Shown one piece after another: positions 5,783 to 6,405 of a stretch of 6,405 bases of DNA. Each line of letters begins with the position of its first letter. The first letter of the stretch is position 1. Source of the stretch: Brevundimonas sp. (GTDB lineage: Bacteria > Pseudomonadota > Alphaproteobacteria > Caulobacterales > Caulobacteraceae); contig JADCBH010000174.1 of assembly GCA_020253595.1 (NCBI GenBank), positions 1 through 6,405 of the forward strand. The letters are read 5' to 3'. A program made the position numbers and the translations under genes. Below the pieces are notes generated by a model, which worked only from the letters and a program-made list of their open reading frames with translations, ran no database searches and was not told the DNA's origin.

Positions 5783-5807
5783 CGAAGGGACGACGCGAGT
5801 CGTTTCG
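5783..5807 (+). other. GNRA-capped hairpin in the leader of the binding-protein gene
   Basis: ACGAC (5790-5794), loop GCGA, GTCGT (5799-5803) form a perfect 5-bp stem closed by a GNRA tetraloop. CGAA (5783-5786) and TTCG (5804-5807) extend it to 9 bp with a 3-nt GGG bulge; alternatively GGG pairs with TTC via two G-U pairs, making 8 continuous pairs. It ends 21 nt before the ATG at 5829, just ahead of the GGGA ribosome binding site (5819-5822). It is transcribed with the plus-strand gene if that promoter lies near 5767. Confidence 0.4.
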
Positions 5808-5828
5808 AACCGTGACGCGGGACAGATC

Positions 5829-6405
5829 ATGGGTTTGAGTTCAGGCCGGATTTCGCTGTGGGCCGCCTCTCTGGCCGCCGTGCTCCTCCTCGCGGCCTGC
5901 GGCCGCGAGGCGAGACCAGACGAAGCCGACGACGCTCCCTTGGCAGCGCCGACCGCCGGAGCCGCGCAGCCGGTCGCAAGCCCAACACTGGCTGCCATCA
6001 GACAGCGCGGACGTCTGAACTGCGGCGTGCATCAGGGGCTTGTGGGCTTCGCCTACACCGACAATCGAGGGGAATGGCGCGGGTTCGACGCGGATTTCTG
6101 CCGGGGGTTGGCTGCTGCCATTTTCGGGGACGCGGATGCGGTCCGCTTCGTACCCCTGACGGCCGAGACTCGCTTTCAAGCCCTGATCGATGGCCGCATC
6201 GATGTGCTGTGGCGCAACACATCGTGGACGATGGAGCGGGACACGAGCGGTCAACTCAGCTTCGCGGGCGTCAACTACTATGACGGCCAGGGCTTTTTGG
6301 TACGCCGCTCGCTCGATCTCGCCAGCGCGGCCGAGCTGAACGGCGCACGGGTCTGCGTTCAGGCTGGGTCGACCAGCGCGCTCAACGCCGAAGATTACTT
6401 CCGCA
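5829..6405 (+). CDS. aapJ: AapJ-family amino-acid ABC transporter substrate-binding lipoprotein (3' end outside window)
   Basis: The open frame runs off the window edge, giving 192 full codons of a family usually about 340 aa. Residues 1-24 are a lipoprotein signal: a short basic N-region, a hydrophobic core (LWAASLAAVLLL) and the lipobox L21-A22-A23-C24. A flexible Ala/Pro/acidic linker follows (about 27-52), then the periplasmic binding-protein domain. TLAAIRQRGRLNCGVHQGLVGFA (53-75), WRGFDADFCRGLAAAIFGD (83-101), VRFVPLTAETRFQALIDGRIDVLWRNTSWT (105-134), YYDGQGFLVR (149-158) and VCVQAGST (172-179) match the AapJ/general L-amino-acid binding branch. It would deliver amino acids to an AapQMP-type permease, probably encoded just beyond the window. 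The symbol reflects family membership; an orphan binding protein is possible. GGGA (5819-5822) lies 6 nt before the ATG. Divergent from metC, which hints at a shared sulfur or amino-acid theme. Confidence 0.9.
   Translation, partial: MGLSSGRISLWAASLAAVLLLAACGREARPDEADDAPLAAPTAGAAQPVASPTLAAIRQRGRLNCGVHQGLVGFAYTDNRGEWRGFDADFCRGLAAAIFGDADAVRFVPLTAETRFQALIDGRIDVLWRNTSWTMERDTSGQLSFAGVNYYDGQGFLVRRSLDLASAAELNGARVCVQAGSTSALNAEDYFR

Noticed and set aside
5696..6254. Minus-strand frames of 100 and 137 codons opposite the binding-protein gene
   Set aside because: The plus-strand frame carries a lipoprotein signal and conserved AapJ motifs and runs open to the window edge; the minus frames are shadows.

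Overview
The window reads as chromosomal DNA from a GC-rich alphaproteobacterium. A Caulobacterales member such as Brevundimonas is my best guess. Support comes from the Mg-type HemB, an isobutyryl-CoA dehydrogenase, a bacterial NDUFS4-like complex I subunit, an AapJ-type amino-acid binding protein, and possible Caulobacter-like -10 elements (GCTANAWC type). The genus is inferred from gene content and style, not proven.

Layout, left to right. (a) Minus strand, 9-2828: hemB (5-aminolevulinate dehydratase), then, two bases after its stop, a SAM-dependent methyltransferase with an extra C-terminal beta-rich domain, then after 136 bp a small membrane-anchored protein of unknown function. (b) A 71-bp divergent gap. 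(c) Plus strand, 2900-4574: isobutyryl-CoA dehydrogenase (valine catabolism), an NDUFS4-like complex I accessory subunit, and a tRNA-Arg(UCU). (d) Minus strand, 4533-5726: metC (cystathionine beta-lyase), convergent with the tRNA and overlapping its 3' half. (e) A 102-bp divergent gap with a near-palindrome and a GNRA-capped hairpin. (f) Plus strand, 5829 to the window edge: the first 192 codons of an AapJ-family amino-acid binding protein that carries a lipoprotein signal.

Most of this is core metabolism: tetrapyrrole synthesis, branched-chain amino-acid breakdown feeding electrons to the quinone pool, a respiratory complex I subunit, methionine-pathway C-S lyase activity and amino-acid uptake. 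I see no mobile element, CRISPR array, toxin-antitoxin pair or defence system, and no convincing evidence of a wholly new system. The points most worth a second look are local: the metC stop codon is read from the complement of the tRNA-Arg anticodon loop; hemB may be leaderless; the amino-acid binding protein appears to be lipid-anchored; and a glycan-style methyltransferase is tightly coupled to hemB.
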